From the NCBI GenBank assembly GCA_964036045.1, contig OZ038392.1, positions 28,035,755 through 28,099,754 of the forward strand: a DNA stretch of 64,000 nucleotides. Reading direction: 5' to 3'. The notes under the pieces are model-generated. The model did no database searches and was not told where the DNA came from. It saw nothing but the letters and a program-made list of their open reading frames with translations. This document shows positions 33,201 to 44,555 of this stretch, piece after piece (the stretch's first letter is position 1; each line of letters opens with the position of its first letter). Made by a program: the position numbers and the translations under genes. Source of the stretch: Eutreptiella sp. 'Long Island Sound 2002' (Eukaryota > Euglenozoa > Euglenophyceae > Eutreptiales > Eutreptiaceae).

Positions 33201-33610
33201 GCCTTGGAGCTCTCTTGGTTCCCAGGAACTCGCCTGTGGCTGGGCGGGACACCCCCCCCTATTGGCAGGGTTTCAGGGTCCGGACTGAGCAGGGCATGGG
33301 TTGTGTTTGAGCCCCCGCCCCCACCAGGCACTGAGAGGGTCGGGCCTGGGATTGGGATATGAGTTGGGACTGAGTGTCTATTGTCCTGTGATGCCCATAC
33401 CCCAGTCCAGTCTTAACCCCATGTGTACATATCCTGATGTGTTGCTGTACATACTTTTGTTCCCTTGTTTCAGAGTGGCAAGGATCCTGAAACGCTTTGT
33501 CACATGACACGAGCGTATTGATGCCCTTGTGAGCGTAGTGCTTTGCCTGCCTGCTCACCTGTGCGTGTCACCGCAGCGTCCCGTGGCCGGCCCCCCACGG
33601 GAACGCGTCA
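30232..33610 (+). repeat. LTR-like block A, copy 2
   Basis: Collinear at both ends with 1-3554. Its middle, 30786-31390, instead matches the inverted copy at 58230-58835 (shared start AGATTTATATATCAGAATAT, then AAAGTTGATTCGTGAGGCCA). It ends GAACGCGTCA, like copy 1. It lies downstream of element 2 in the same orientation. There is no coding sequence; small frames such as 32257-32781 are conserved only as DNA. Confidence 0.65.
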
Positions 33611-33689
33611 CTATGACGACGACCTCTTGCTCCTTACCAAGACTACATGGGTGTGGTGAAGGTTATCACTCCACTTTTTCATTTCTTGC

Positions 33690-35095
33690 ACTTCCTCCAA
33701 TCCATAGTCGGCGAACTATTTAATTCAAAAAAATTATTTTCTTGAACCCACACCCTATTTCGAGGCTGCTCGACTCGAATTTGCATGAGTTAGAATTTAT
33801 TTCGACTTCTATGGCACACATTTTTATGCTTTTTGTTGGCCTATTTTTGACATTTGTGGCCAGTTTGCATGTGTGCACATGATGCATGTTCCCCCAAGTG
33901 CTACAGGTGAGGTTGTTGAGTTCGAAAAAATTGTTTTCTTACACCCACACCCTATTTCGAGGTCGCTCGACTCGAAATTGCATGAGTTCTAATTTATTTC
34001 GACCTCTCTCCCACACATTTTGATGCTTTTTGTTGGCTTTTTCTTGCCTTTTTGGCCATTTTGCATGTGTGCACATTGTGTGTGTACCCCCAAGTCACAC
34101 ACCAAGGTGTGTAGGCTTTGAATAATCATGAAGTGTGTACACCAACCCTATTTGAGAGTCACCCGACTCAAATATGTTTGAGTTTGAATTTTTTTCGAAG
34201 TTCATTGCATACTTTTTTGGGCTTTGTTTTGGCCATTTTTGACATATTTGGCCATTTTTGACACTTCTTCATGTGTCACTTCCCCCAAATTATTTTGCGT
34301 TGGGAAACTAAGCCCAAATAATATCGACTAAGGGGCACACCCCCTATTTCGAATATGCCCCACTCGAATATGCATGATTTCGAATTTATTTCGAACTCAA
34401 TTGTACATATCTTTGGGATTTGTTTTCGCCATTTTTGACATTTTTGGCCATTTTTGACACTTCTTCATGTCTCACTTCCCCCAAATTCTTTTGGGTTGGG
34501 AAACTAAGCTTAAATAAAATCGACAAAGGGGCACACACCCTATTTTGAATATGCCCCACTCGAATATGCATGATTTCGAATTTATTTCGAACTCAATTGT
34601 ACATATCTTTGGGATTTGTTTTGGCCATTTTTGACATTTTTGGCCATTTCTAGCATTTCCTCACGTGTTACTCCCCCCAAATTATTTTTGGTTGGTAAAC
34701 CAAGCTCGAATAAATTTGACCAAGGGGCATACACCCTATTTCGAATATGCCCCACTCGAATATGCATGATTTCGAATTTATTTTGAACTCCATTGTACAT
34801 GTTTTGAGGCTTTGATTTGGCCATTTTTGACATTTTTGGCCAATATCAACATGTATTGATATGCCACACCCCCCAATCTTTTTCGGAGTGGTGCACCAAG
34901 CCCAAAAAAATTGCAAAAGGGATCATGCACCCTATTTTGAATGTGCTTGACACAATTATGCACATGGTTCGAAATCATATGAGTGCATTGACCCATCTTT
35001 CAATGATTGTTTTGGTCACGTTTTGGCACTTTTTGATCAATATTTGGGCCATAGTGACCAAATTAACATATCAAGGTATCCATTGCCCCTATTTT
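33690..35095. repeat. 196-bp tandem satellite, about seven units
   Basis: The marker CCTATTT starts at 33754, 33951, 34147, 34343, 34539, 34735 and 34931, so successive spacings are 197, 196, 196, 196, 196 and 196. A last, shortened copy follows at 35088. Units contain T-rich TTTGGCCATTTTTGACATTT-like stretches and ACTCGAATATGCATGA. Units decay towards the right edge. No gene. Confidence 0.93.
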
Positions 35096-37829
35096 GAGGA
35101 TGCCGGTCGCGATGGGAATAGTCGTGAGGCTTGAAAAGATGCGAATGACCCTGGAATTCCGATTTTTGTGTTAATTTCACATGCTTTCTCCTTGCCCAGC
35201 CTACTCACCGCATACACTCTTTGTGATTTTTTCCTCAACTTACCACATGCTCAAGGAGAGGTTTTTTTGTATCAACAAGGACTGTATATTAGATGTTGAC
35301 ATCTTGGTTGAAGCCTTGTATGTACATGTGGGAGTGTGGTATGTGTTTGGACCTAACCTTTCCCAATTGCCTCCAAGTCTCGCGAGACCTCCTGTTTGTC
35401 TCTATTTTTTCCCCCTATCTTTGGCAAGTAGGGCCCATCCTCTTGGGATATGGGATGCCACATTTAAGTTGGTCTTCTTTAATTTACTGGCGCGACTTGA
35501 CTTTTCATGGACTCTACTCTCCCCACATCACACAAACACAAACATACTCACATACACGTGTGTTTGCCCCGCCTAATCTTCTTGTGAGATGTCATTTAAG
35601 CTTGATGGCCCTCTTCCTCTTTGCCTTCTCTGCATATGTCCAGCACCGAGCACGGGGAACGAGGAACGCCCACAACCTCCATTCCTACGGGGACTGGTGC
35701 TAGATGAACCATTCCTGGTGTCCCCCCGTTGGAGCCGATCTACGGGAAGCTGACGTGTGATGTATGCCGGTTACAGGTGGTCATTCACCCCTCCTACACG
35801 TGAGCTGTCTGTAGAACAGGGTCAGGGGATCCACCGCACTTCGGCCGTGATGTGATGTGGAGCCGCCGACACGCAAACAAATCAAGACTTGGGTGTGCAT
35901 TGAGCTTGTCTGGTTTGGTGTTTTCCTTTCCCCCCTAACCCCCCATGTGTCCTACGCTCTTCTGCTTGGTCACATCCACACCAACGCGTATGGATGTAGT
36001 TCCATACCAGCCCGGAGAGAGCCATGGCCCATCCTCACGGCCATAAAAGATATGAGGTAATGTGAGTTGTTGTCTTTTGGGTCCTAAGGGCCCGGGAGGG
36101 CAGGTGCGGGCCACGTGAACTGTCTGTAGGAGCTAGGGAGCCCACTGCAGTTCGGCCGTGAGCTGTACCCCCCCCCTCCCCATGACGCGCGGTCAATATT
36201 TTTTTCCCTCACTGGGTACCGCCGCAGCAGGCCCCCGCCAAGACGGCCCACGCCACCGTCTTAGGGGCAAGGGGCTCGCCGGAATGTGCTGTGGTGAGCC
36301 CTATGGCGAGATGCAGCGTGTAGGTGAACGAGACCCCCCGAACCGAACCTTGCTTGGTGTGCCGTTGAGCCGGGAGTGAGTCTTGTGGCCGGTACCCCCC
36401 CCCGCCCCATGGTATGCAACTGAAGGTAGTACTGCTGTGTGAGCTCTGTTTTCTGCCACGTCCATTTTGGTTGCCGACGGGTAGTCAAGTGCGGCTACGA
36501 GGGCGATGGAGGTAGGGGTGAGTTGGGCCCCCATGTGTGACCTGCGGCAGATATCCCGCCTGGAGAAGGCCACGTGGTGTTCAGCTTCCGCGGGACCATA
36601 ACACCCCATATATTCAGGTGCAGTGGTCGCTAAGGCCGTGAAGGCGTACTTGGGGTAGCACTGGGAGGGTGTGTAAGGAGGGTACACCTGCGGGTTGTGT
36701 TGCTGATTCCTGATTCTTGGCTTTTCTGGTGTTCCTGACGCCTGGAGTGCTGAATTTCTGTCACTCTGGACTCCTGGGGTCCTGAATTCTGTGACTGCTT
36801 GCTTTTGTGCTTGCCTGATGGCTGAATATTTGTCTTTTTGTCTGAATTTCTGCCCTGTAGGGACCCAAGTGGTGCCGAGGCACTTGCGGTCTTGAACCCG
36901 CCCCACCACACCCACAACCACGCCCACAAAGGGACACAAAACCCCAAAACATCACTGTTTGTGGTCAGCGAATCCTATATGGTTCTGGTTTCAGCCCAAA
37001 CTTAGGGTTGCACCCTAAGTTCGGTCTTGGGAGGGGAGTGCAATAGGGTTGGCTTTCCCCCTTTGGGTTGACCCCCACGGCATCGGTCCCAAGACCGATC
37101 CAAGCCCCCCACACACACAACATACCCTTGGGGTGGGATGCAGTAGATCCTAGGGGTGCTGAATTACTCCTTTTCTGGCCTGGTGCGCGGACGACATAAG
37201 TCGCGATCGGGCGTGAGCCTACTGAGTTTTTTTTTTCCAATTCTGTCTTCTGTGGGTCTGAATTTACGGGATCGTGGCTTTCTGTGCTTTTAGACCCATA
37301 CAATTTGATTGGTGCTCTTGGTTTGGTGTGAGGGGCTGATTTTGCCGTTCATACATGTTAGAGGTCCAACACACACGAATCTTTGTCGCTGTAGCGTTGC
37401 TCGTGGTGTAGAGTACTCAATTGTGTCGCTTTGGTATTAGTAAAAAACTGAGTGTCTATTTGTTGTGCTCTTGTTTGTATGTTTGCTTATCTATTTCATA
37501 GATAAGTATAAGATGACATTATATCAGGTTCATTGTTCGAATGTTATGTGATACTATATGTGAGAGAACTTCAACAAGGATCCAGACAAAGTGTGGAAAG
37601 TGTCTTTGCTCGCCTTTGTCATTGTGCATTTACTTTGATTGAGGTTTGTGGTGTCCATCCATGTACCATGCTGAAGAATAGACATCCTTGGTCATTGGCA
37701 AGTTGGAACTTTTGGATTTTGAGTTCAAAATTTTCAAAATATCATTGGGAGAAAGTTATTTGACTTGACCAACATGGAAGATCCTTACAGGTAACAAGCT
37801 GGCCAAATGACGTAAAGGTACTGGTCTCG
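35096..37829. other. Region without recognisable genes
   Basis: No supported CDS; the 212-codon minus frame at 36301-36939 has no recognisable motif. Two similar segments with CTGTCTGTAG and TTCGGCCGTGA lie at about 35799-35860 and 36115-36165. Hairpins occur at 37001-37021 (ACTTAGGG, short loop, CCCTAAGT) and between 37021-37032 and 37087-37098 (TCGGTCTTGGGA with its exact reverse complement). Confidence 0.5.
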
Positions 37830-38526
37830 TCAGTTATCACGAGTTGCTCCGGGGAGGTTATACCTTTTTCCAGGATGGTGGTTTGGTAACCATTTTAACC
37901 ATTCCCTAACATACTCTGGATTTTCGGCTCGCAACCGCTCGAGTTTGATAGCCTCCTTCATGCGCGGCACATTCGTGGGGAACCGACACCTGAAGCGACG
38001 CCACCAAGACCAAGAAGCGGTGAATTTCACTTTAGCCTCCCGAGCTAATTGCTCAGCTTTGTCCCAGACATCTTCTCGGTATCGGGCCATACCAGCATTG
38101 GTGTGGTCATCCACGTATGTGACTATTGCCTCCTCTACGCTACGAGGCAATGTTGGTTTCCGACCGGGTGTGGCCAACCCGTTCTTCAACCTAGTCATAC
38201 ATTTCTTAACCGAAGATTTGCTAACATGATGACGATTTACCTGCTCAATTGTGATTTGCCCGGTCAACACTCGTGCAACCGCACCATCTAGAGATGAAAT
38301 GTTGCGAGCCTTGCATTGCAGAAATCGTAATGGCTGTTTCTCGAAATCTGCAACGTACTTGCGAAGCAGCAAGGAGGCAGAAGTGAGAGGAGCGGGTTGC
38401 GTGGCAACACCAAGCGAAGCGGCCCACACCGGGCGGCCACTACGATTTAACTCTTTGGTTACATCTATCCGATCCTCTTGACGAGAAATGTCATTGGAAC
38501 AAATCTCCACGTCAGAATCGGGTTGG
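37830..38526 (-). CDS. CENP-B/psq-type helix-turn-helix protein, 3' part of a split gene
   Basis: The minus frame runs from 38549 to the TGA at 37830; only codons left of about 38526 belong to the original gene. It shows a psq-like helix-turn-helix (ARVLTGQITIEQVNRHHVSK) followed by a CENP-B-type DNA-binding domain (GRKPTLPRSVEEAIVTYV, then FTASWSWWRRFRCRF). This pairing is found in pogo/Tigger transposases and proteins derived from them. No DDE catalytic domain follows: the frame ends 50 residues later, and 37500-37830 holds none. Its 5' part lies at 48595-48887, across a 10-kb insertion, and the frame is preserved when the insertion and one heptamer are removed. It could be a truncated transposase or a host protein built from its DNA-binding half. 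Confidence 0.75.
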
Positions 38527-38533
38527 GAACAAG

Positions 38534-39520
38534 CGGTGGGGGGCTCCACGAGATGGGGAAGGGCCGTGTGCGGGCTGCGATCGCCTCTGAAGGGTATCCG
38601 TCAGACGTGGAAGTCAGATTGCACAATATGCACGTGCATGATCAGGTATTTGTAACAAAGAGTGATGAGCATGTTGAGGAAATTTCAACGAAGCAATGAT
38701 ACATGATATGTTGCGGAGGTTGTGGAAAAGTAGGATTAAATGAATCCTTCGTCTTTCGTGCTGGGTCTGGCTTTTCCTTTGCTGGTGCGAAGCACCATCA
38801 AAAGAAAAGCCTTATTGCGTTTTTAGCCATTTTCGGGTCACCTTTCTATGTCGGAAATGGAGCCGGGCGGTGACAAACAAAGGCAAAAACACTCTTTTGC
38901 CTCGTGTTTAAGCTAGCAGCGCAAGGACAGGGAGGGTGCATTTGGGAAGATTGGGGACACAGGGTGCAAATCGCATAAAATCGACATATTCATAACTCGG
39001 GCCTATTGTATCAGATTTTGACGAAATTAAAGGAAATTTCGGTCAATTTGGGGTGTTCTTCTCTTTTTTTAGCTTAAGAAGGCGGCTGCGTGCACTCAAA
39101 ACCGTCAAATCAAAAAGCGGTGCTAAAACAAAATGACGGCGGTTTTTCAATTACACAGCAAGACAAGGCTTTTGGAATCATTTATAAATCTGGTCTTAGA
39201 TCGAAATTTCGTGCACCGTAGCCCGATTTCACTTTGGACAGTCAAAATGAAAGATCGCAAATGCCAGCGAATGCGAAATGCACGCGTGCACAGCAAATGA
39301 ATAATATGGCACGTAGACTTCTTGAGATTTGGGGCCTGTGGCTTATATATAGAGTTGTTCTGCACCTCAACTTTGCTAGTGCACCTATAAATTGCATCCC
39401 TAGCTCATATGGAATTAGTGGATGCTGGTAAAGAAGAGAAAGCCTTGTAAAGGTCCTAACTTTGCAGAACAGCCATGATGGATCAAAACAAATATGACGG
39501 CGCGAGTCAGCTCTCCGAGG
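38534..39520. repeat. 1.14-kb unit 1, left part
   Basis: Similar throughout to 46306-47290 and 47455-48440. Contains a long hairpin at about 38769-38812 (GGCTTTTCCTTTGCTGGTGC and its near-exact reverse complement). The right part, after removal of the nested LTR element, is 46148-46298. Confidence 0.88.
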
Positions 39521-39779
39521 TGTTTACGGAACTAAAGGCGAGCAATTTGCAATGCAGCTGGTCCAACTCTCCACAATTTTGGATCAAAGTTGAAATCATT
39601 GAAATTGTCGAAGTCCTTTCATAGTTCCAAATACCCTGATGTACAAGCAGAAACTTGAATATAAAACAGCACTTTTCATCAGCCTAAAATCCTTTATTTC
39701 TGCACGCGCGCGACGCATCCTAATCTACAGGATCGCGATCTGGCTGCGGGCAGCCCCCTGCTGGGCATAACCCGTCACA
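39521..39779 (-). repeat. Left LTR of element F
   Basis: Pairs with 45884-46142; both are 259 bp with a handful of substitutions. Confidence 0.88.
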
Positions 39780-40117
39780 CCCCCCGCCAAGCCCTTGCCG
39801 CAGCCACTAGGCCACCTGCAAGGGCTGACAGAAACCCAGGGGTATGCACAGGCACATATTTACAGAAACGGTTTGCTGAAATGGACTCAGATAATGTACA
39901 ATATCCTACCCCCAGGACCTGAAGTCCTGAACTAAGGTCCCTCTACTTTCCTTCGGGTATCCTACACACTATCCTGAGTGGGGGGGTCACTGCCACCTAC
40001 AGCCCAGCTGACTATGGGAAAAAATTCCTGAGAAAGCACTAAAAGTTTTCAAACAGAAATTCACCTAAGAAAAATCCCGCCTTAAACTCCTGGCCTAAAA
40101 CTCAGGGGGGGAGTTTT

Positions 40118-40501
40118 TGTAATGGGATCGACAGAACTGTCCAGAGCAGAGCTGTCTTTACCCGCAGATCGCGATCGCAGAGCGCGAGTGAATAGGATTT
40201 CACGTTACGTGGAGTAGCATGAATAAATTGCACCGATCCACACCAAATCGTACGTTAGCAATTTTACTTATGCAGAAGCTTTTCAGCCTATCTTTTTGTG
40301 TGTAGGCTATGCAGAAGCATAAAATCTGAACTCTTCGAGTTCCATTACTTCGCCAGCCGAAATTCCCGAAGTTCATCAACTTCTTCTTGTCCGCCTGTGG
40401 GATTTTGGTATTGGGTTGCAGGGTTTGCCTGTGGATCAGTATGAAAATCAACAGTGAAGAAAACACGGAGTTTTCAGGAAACAAAGGACAAGAACATTAC
40501 A
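40118..40501 (+). repeat. 5' LTR of element G
   Basis: Ends TGTAATG...CATTACA form perfect 7-bp inverted termini. Confidence 0.92.
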
Positions 40502-40587
40502 GTTCAGATTTTTCTATCTGTCGCGGAGTTTTGGGATGTACGTCGAATTCAGCGTATTTTGCGAACAAGATGCTCAGTGAGTGCACC

Positions 40588-41358
40588 ATGGCGCTGGACA
40601 GTAGTGAGGATTATTCCTTTTTAGTGTGCCGCTCGCTGCAGGGCCAAGTTGCCGACTTGTTACGAGAGGAGTACAGAACGTCAAATGGCTGGGTTTTGGT
40701 GTCTTACCACGAGCGAGGCCGTGAAGCCGTAACGGAACACGAGCTGCAGAGCAGGCAGCTCATGATGGCCGCCTTTACAGGGTACTTGCTCCACACGTGG
40801 CATGCAGCAGACAGCAGAGATCAACTGCGCGGTATCAACTACAAGCTTGACCTGTTGTTAACACGAGTGCCAAGCAAGCAGGGTGAATGCAAGAGTACAG
40901 GTCGTGCCGTAACCAGTGTCAACAGCGCCGCAAGCGAGTCCACGAGCGCTACAAGAGAGTCAGCGACGAATGCGAGCGCTGCGGAGGAGTCAGCGACGAA
41001 TGCGAGCGCTACAAAGGAGTTAGCGACGAATGCGTGCGCCACAGAGGAGTCAACAACGCATGCGAGCGCTACATCAAAAACAGTGGCGAAGACAAGCGCT
41101 TCCACAGCGCTACCAAGTACGCCAACAACAGTCAATGGCGCCGGACGCGCCAGTTGGGCCGAGAGTAGCGCCCACGCAAAGAAGGGTGCTATCGCAAGTT
41201 CTGGAGCTGATACATCAAGCCCATCCTCACCAAGTAAGGGGCGCGGACGGCGTGCTGGTCGCCAAGTGCGCCAACAGAGGGCAGCGCGTGAGCTGCTAAG
41301 CGTATTGAGTTCGGTGGTGGGTGATACACCCCACAGGAGTGGAGGTGCCCAGCGCTAA
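40588..41358 (+). CDS. Unrecognised ORF of element G with decapeptide-coding 30-bp repeats
   Basis: The only sizeable ORF of element G. The frame is open from 40387 inside the LTR, but ATG 40588 in the context CACCATGG is the likelier start, giving 256 residues. The first 110 residues are a mixed, probably folded region with SFLVCRSLQGQVADLL and LMMAAFTGYLLHTW. From about 40930 a 30-bp unit repeats about 4.5 times; this frame reads SATnESATNA, another frame reads ERYKGVSDEC, and all three stay open through the array. The C-terminus is basic (SKGRGRRAGRQVRQQRAARE). A gag-like nucleic-acid-binding protein is a guess from position. Element H inserted exactly at its stop codon. Confidence 0.55.
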   Translation: MALDSSEDYSFLVCRSLQGQVADLLREEYRTSNGWVLVSYHERGREAVTEHELQSRQLMMAAFTGYLLHTWHAADSRDQLRGINYKLDLLLTRVPSKQGECKSTGRAVTSVNSAASESTSATRESATNASAAEESATNASATKELATNACATEESTTHASATSKTVAKTSASTALPSTPTTVNGAGRASWAESSAHAKKGAIASSGADTSSPSSPSKGRGRRAGRQVRQQRAARELLSVLSSVVGDTPHRSGGAQR

Positions 41359-41360
41359 TG

Positions 41361-41931
41361 AAGCGGGTTCGGGGAGATCCGCTAGACTCCCGCTCTGATA
41401 CCGCCGGCCTCGTGGCCTTTTGCCCGAACCTAGCTGCATTGAATCATACCACTGGCAAACCCACTGTTTTGCGTCGTTGATTTTCGTGTTTCGAAACTCC
41501 TTTTGACTTTCTCCAAAACTGCCGACTCATTCCGGTTTCTCGAAAATCCTGCCGACTCAGTCCGGTTTCTCGAAAATCCTCCAATGCTGTCCTCCCTTAG
41601 CACAAGATACGGAGCAGAAACACCTTGTTACGCAGCTTTGGCTCAGTGTTGCACAAATTCTTGTACGGGCCTTGTCCACCCTGACACATTCTGAGCTGCA
41701 AAATACAGGGAGGACAGAATGTAATAATAAAATGCATAAGAACACACAAGGTATTTACACTGCACTGTCAACAGGCGGTATTGGCGCGTCCCTTTTTTCT
41801 TCTGCTCTGACGCTGGCACGGGGATTGCGCGTCTCCTTTTGCGGCGCTTGCGCGCGGCTTGCCTGTCTGTTGCCGAGCCTCTCAATAAGCCACATGGTGG
41901 CCAGCAGGGAGGCATACTGAATCTGCGTCAC
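41361..41931 (-). repeat. 3' LTR of element H
   Basis: Contains a tandem pair of the 30-bp motif GCCGACTCAGTCCGGTTTCT at about 41520-41580. Partner is 42667-43237. Confidence 0.88.
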
Positions 41932-42666
41932 CCCCCTCCTTAGAAGCGGTGTGTGGCCACTTGCCGACACGACACACACTGCTCCAGGGAGAGGCGAGGC
42001 TCGCTGTGGATCTATGTGGAAAAAAAAATTCGACTGGATACCCCGTGAACCAAAGGTACACGGTTAACCACCATGCCCAGTGTACACCAGGCACGGGTAC
42101 AGAAATCCAGCGGCACAGTGCAGAACCAGGGTGTCACTCAAGCCATCACCTGGTCGCTGGGACGTTGTTGAAACTATCCCTGCTATATATATCGCCATCA
42201 GGGCCATACCGGCACGGATGCAAAAAAAAACCTTAACAGATCTTATCTCCCAACCCAGTCTCCGTGCAGGTCTCATCCAGCGCCCTGATACGCTGGTCCT
42301 TCCTCTGTGTCTTGGGCCTGCATCTCACCGTAGAGAGCAACTTCCCCAGGTCTTGACATCGCCCGCACGCTCCGTGGCCTTCAACTGGATCCCCACGCGT
42401 CCAGTCTTCCCCTGTGCCTTGACGCGGCTCCAACAAATTGGTACAGCCGCGCTGGGAACGAATGTGTCATTCGAACTCGACGCTCGTACGCCAGGAACTT
42501 ACTGGGTCGGCCCCGCCGTCGTCAGTGATGGCGCCTCGCTGAGGTTTGCATTCGCTGGCGCTGCCGCGATCTGCCGTCAACCCTGGTACGTACGCTGACA
42601 CTGTTCGTCTCGGCATATCTCCACGTATGGGCTGGAATGAATGGACGTCGGAGTACAAGAATTTTC

Positions 42667-43237
42667 AAGCGGGTTCGGGGAGATCTGCTAGACTCCCGCT
42701 CTGATACCGCCGGCCTCGTGGCCTTTTGCCCGAACTTAGCTGCATTGAATCATACCACTGGCAAACCCACTGTTTTGCGTCGTTGATTTTCGTGTTTCGA
42801 AACTCCTTTTGACTTTCTCCAAAACTGCCGACTCAGTCCGGTTTCTCGAAAATCCTGCCGACTCAGTCCGGTTTCTCGAAAATCCTCCAATGCTGTCCTC
42901 CCTTAGCACAAGATACGGAGCAGAAACACCTTGTTACGCAGCTTTGGCTCAGTGTTGCACAAATTCTTGTACGGGCCTTGTCCACCCTGACACATTCTGA
43001 GCTGCAAAATACAGGGAGGACAGAATGTAATAATAAAATGCATAAGAACACACAAGGTATTTACACTGCACTGTCAACAGGCGGTATTGGCGCGTCCCTT
43101 TTTTCCTCTGCTCTGACGCTGGCACGGGGATTGCCCGTCCCCTTTTGCGGCGCGTGCGCGCGGCTTGCCTGTCTGTTGCCGAGCCTCTCAATAAGCCACA
43201 TGGTGGCCAGCAGGGAGGCATACCGAATCTGCGTCAC
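42667..43237 (-). repeat. 5' LTR of element H
   Basis: Copy of 41361-41931 at constant offset 1306. Confidence 0.88.
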
Positions 43238-43241
43238 TAAA

Positions 43242-44156
43242 TATTAGGTGCAATCAAATTTACCTGGCATGTCAGATTGACTATGTCAGCCGGCTTTCGA
43301 AAGCCAGCAATGATGTTATATATTGACGTGCATAGCCGCACTGATGTGCAGGCTTATTTTCTTTTCGCGCAGGCAGTCAGTAAAACGCATCTATGTGGCA
43401 GGCCCAGATCTCTGGCCTTTGCCCTGAGATGGCACTTGTTGTGCTTCATATAAGTCTAGCTTTGGCTTGTTTAGCCTAGAAAAGCTGATATATTGCCTAA
43501 GTGGCCTTTGGGGCCAGGCACAGCAGTGCCACAGGCATGTGAGTGCAAGCTATGGCGGCCTTTGGCGCCATGGGCAAGACAGAGTGGAACTTGTCTGTTC
43601 TATGGGAGACAAGAGTCATACTGTCCTTGCTACTGGCTTCTTTTGCTCAGGGTGTTTGACAACTTCTGGCTGTGGAGGGTTTGTATTTTTTTTTTACAAA
43701 CAGGATACAGCAGGAACGTAAAACAACACCACACAGAGCATAGTGGTGTTCTTTTTACAAGTCCTGAGTTTTTTAGTGGGTATTTACCCTTGTGTAGGAG
43801 TCCCACATATTGTTTGTGCATTCCTGGCACAAACAAATGTGTAAAAGCATTTTCAGCTTAGGCCACCCCCAGAGGCACTGTACATATAGCGCGTGGTACG
43901 CCTTTTACCCCAGCTCAGGACAGGGCTATGGCAAACAATTACTACAACATTAGTTTTCTTTTTACAGATCTCAGGTACCACAGTGCTGGTTGCTGGTAGC
44001 GCCCACAGTGCCAGCCTCAGATGAGGGTTGTACGCTTGTACACTTCCTTGGAACAGGGTATGCAGTCAGTGCTGCTGCTCCCATTGATATTTTTTTATCA
44101 AACACTTCACACACTGAGTGTACTGTCATAGGTCCACTCAGAGTATGAAGTATTTT
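43242..44156. other. Interior of element G, right of element H, without a gene
   Basis: Short frames only (122 codons at most, 43493-43861). It would be the 3' untranslated part of element G. Confidence 0.5.
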
Positions 44157-44166
44157 AGGAAGGGGG

Positions 44167-44550
44167 TGTAATGGGATCGACAGAACTGTCCAGAGCAGAG
44201 CTGTCTTTACCCGCAGATCGCGATCGCAGAGCGCGAGTGAATAGGATTTCACGTTACGTGGAGTAGCATGCATAAATTGCACTGATCCACACCAATTTGT
44301 ACGTTAGCAATTTTACTTATGCAGAAGCTTTTCAGCCTATCTTTTTGTGTGTAGGCTATGCAGAAGCAAAAAATCTGAACTCTTCGAGTTCCATTACTTC
44401 GCCAGCCGAAATATCCGAAGTTCATCAACTTCTTCTTGTCCGCCTGTGGGATTTTGGTATTGGGTTGCAGGGTTTGCCTGTGGATCAGTATGAAAATCAA
44501 CAGTGAAGAGAACACGGAGTTTTCAGGAAACAAAGGACAAGAACATTACA
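44167..44550 (+). repeat. 3' LTR of element G
   Basis: Preceded by purine tract AGGAAGGGGG. Same length and termini as 40118-40501. Confidence 0.92.
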
Positions 44551-44555
44551 GTTTT

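Larger units (their letters stand above)
41355..43241 (-). mobile_element. Short nested LTR element H (571-bp LTRs)
   Basis: Direct repeats 41361-41931 and 42667-43237 align without indels. On the minus strand the LTR begins TGACGCAG and the interior side of the left copy is AAGGAGGGGG (41932-41941), a polypurine tract. Flanks CTAAT (41355-41359) and CTAAA (43237-43241) are a probable target duplication with one change. The interior is only about 735 bp, so this is a TRIM-like non-autonomous element. A 172-codon plus frame (42080-42598) has no recognisable domain. Confidence 0.82.
40113..44555 (+). mobile_element. LTR retrotransposon G (384-bp LTRs), non-autonomous, with one ORF
   Basis: LTRs 40118-40501 and 44167-44550 are both 384 bp, start TGTAATG and end CATTACA, and are flanked by target duplication GTTTT (40113-40117, 44551-44555). 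AGGAAGGGGG at 44157-44166 is a good polypurine tract, so the element reads on the plus strand. No standard TGG primer-binding site follows the left LTR (it continues GTTCAGATTTTTC). The interior holds one ORF (40588-41358) and the nested element H. Confidence 0.92.

Noticed and set aside
1-33610. Blocks A at 1-3554 and 30232-33610 as the two LTRs of element 2
   Set aside because: Orientation and position fit, but the middle thirds are not homologous, so they cannot be a simple LTR pair from one insertion; kept only as LTR-like repeats.
36301-36939. 212-codon minus frame as a gene
   Set aside because: No domain, no repeats of coding character, and surrounded by simple-sequence and hairpin DNA.
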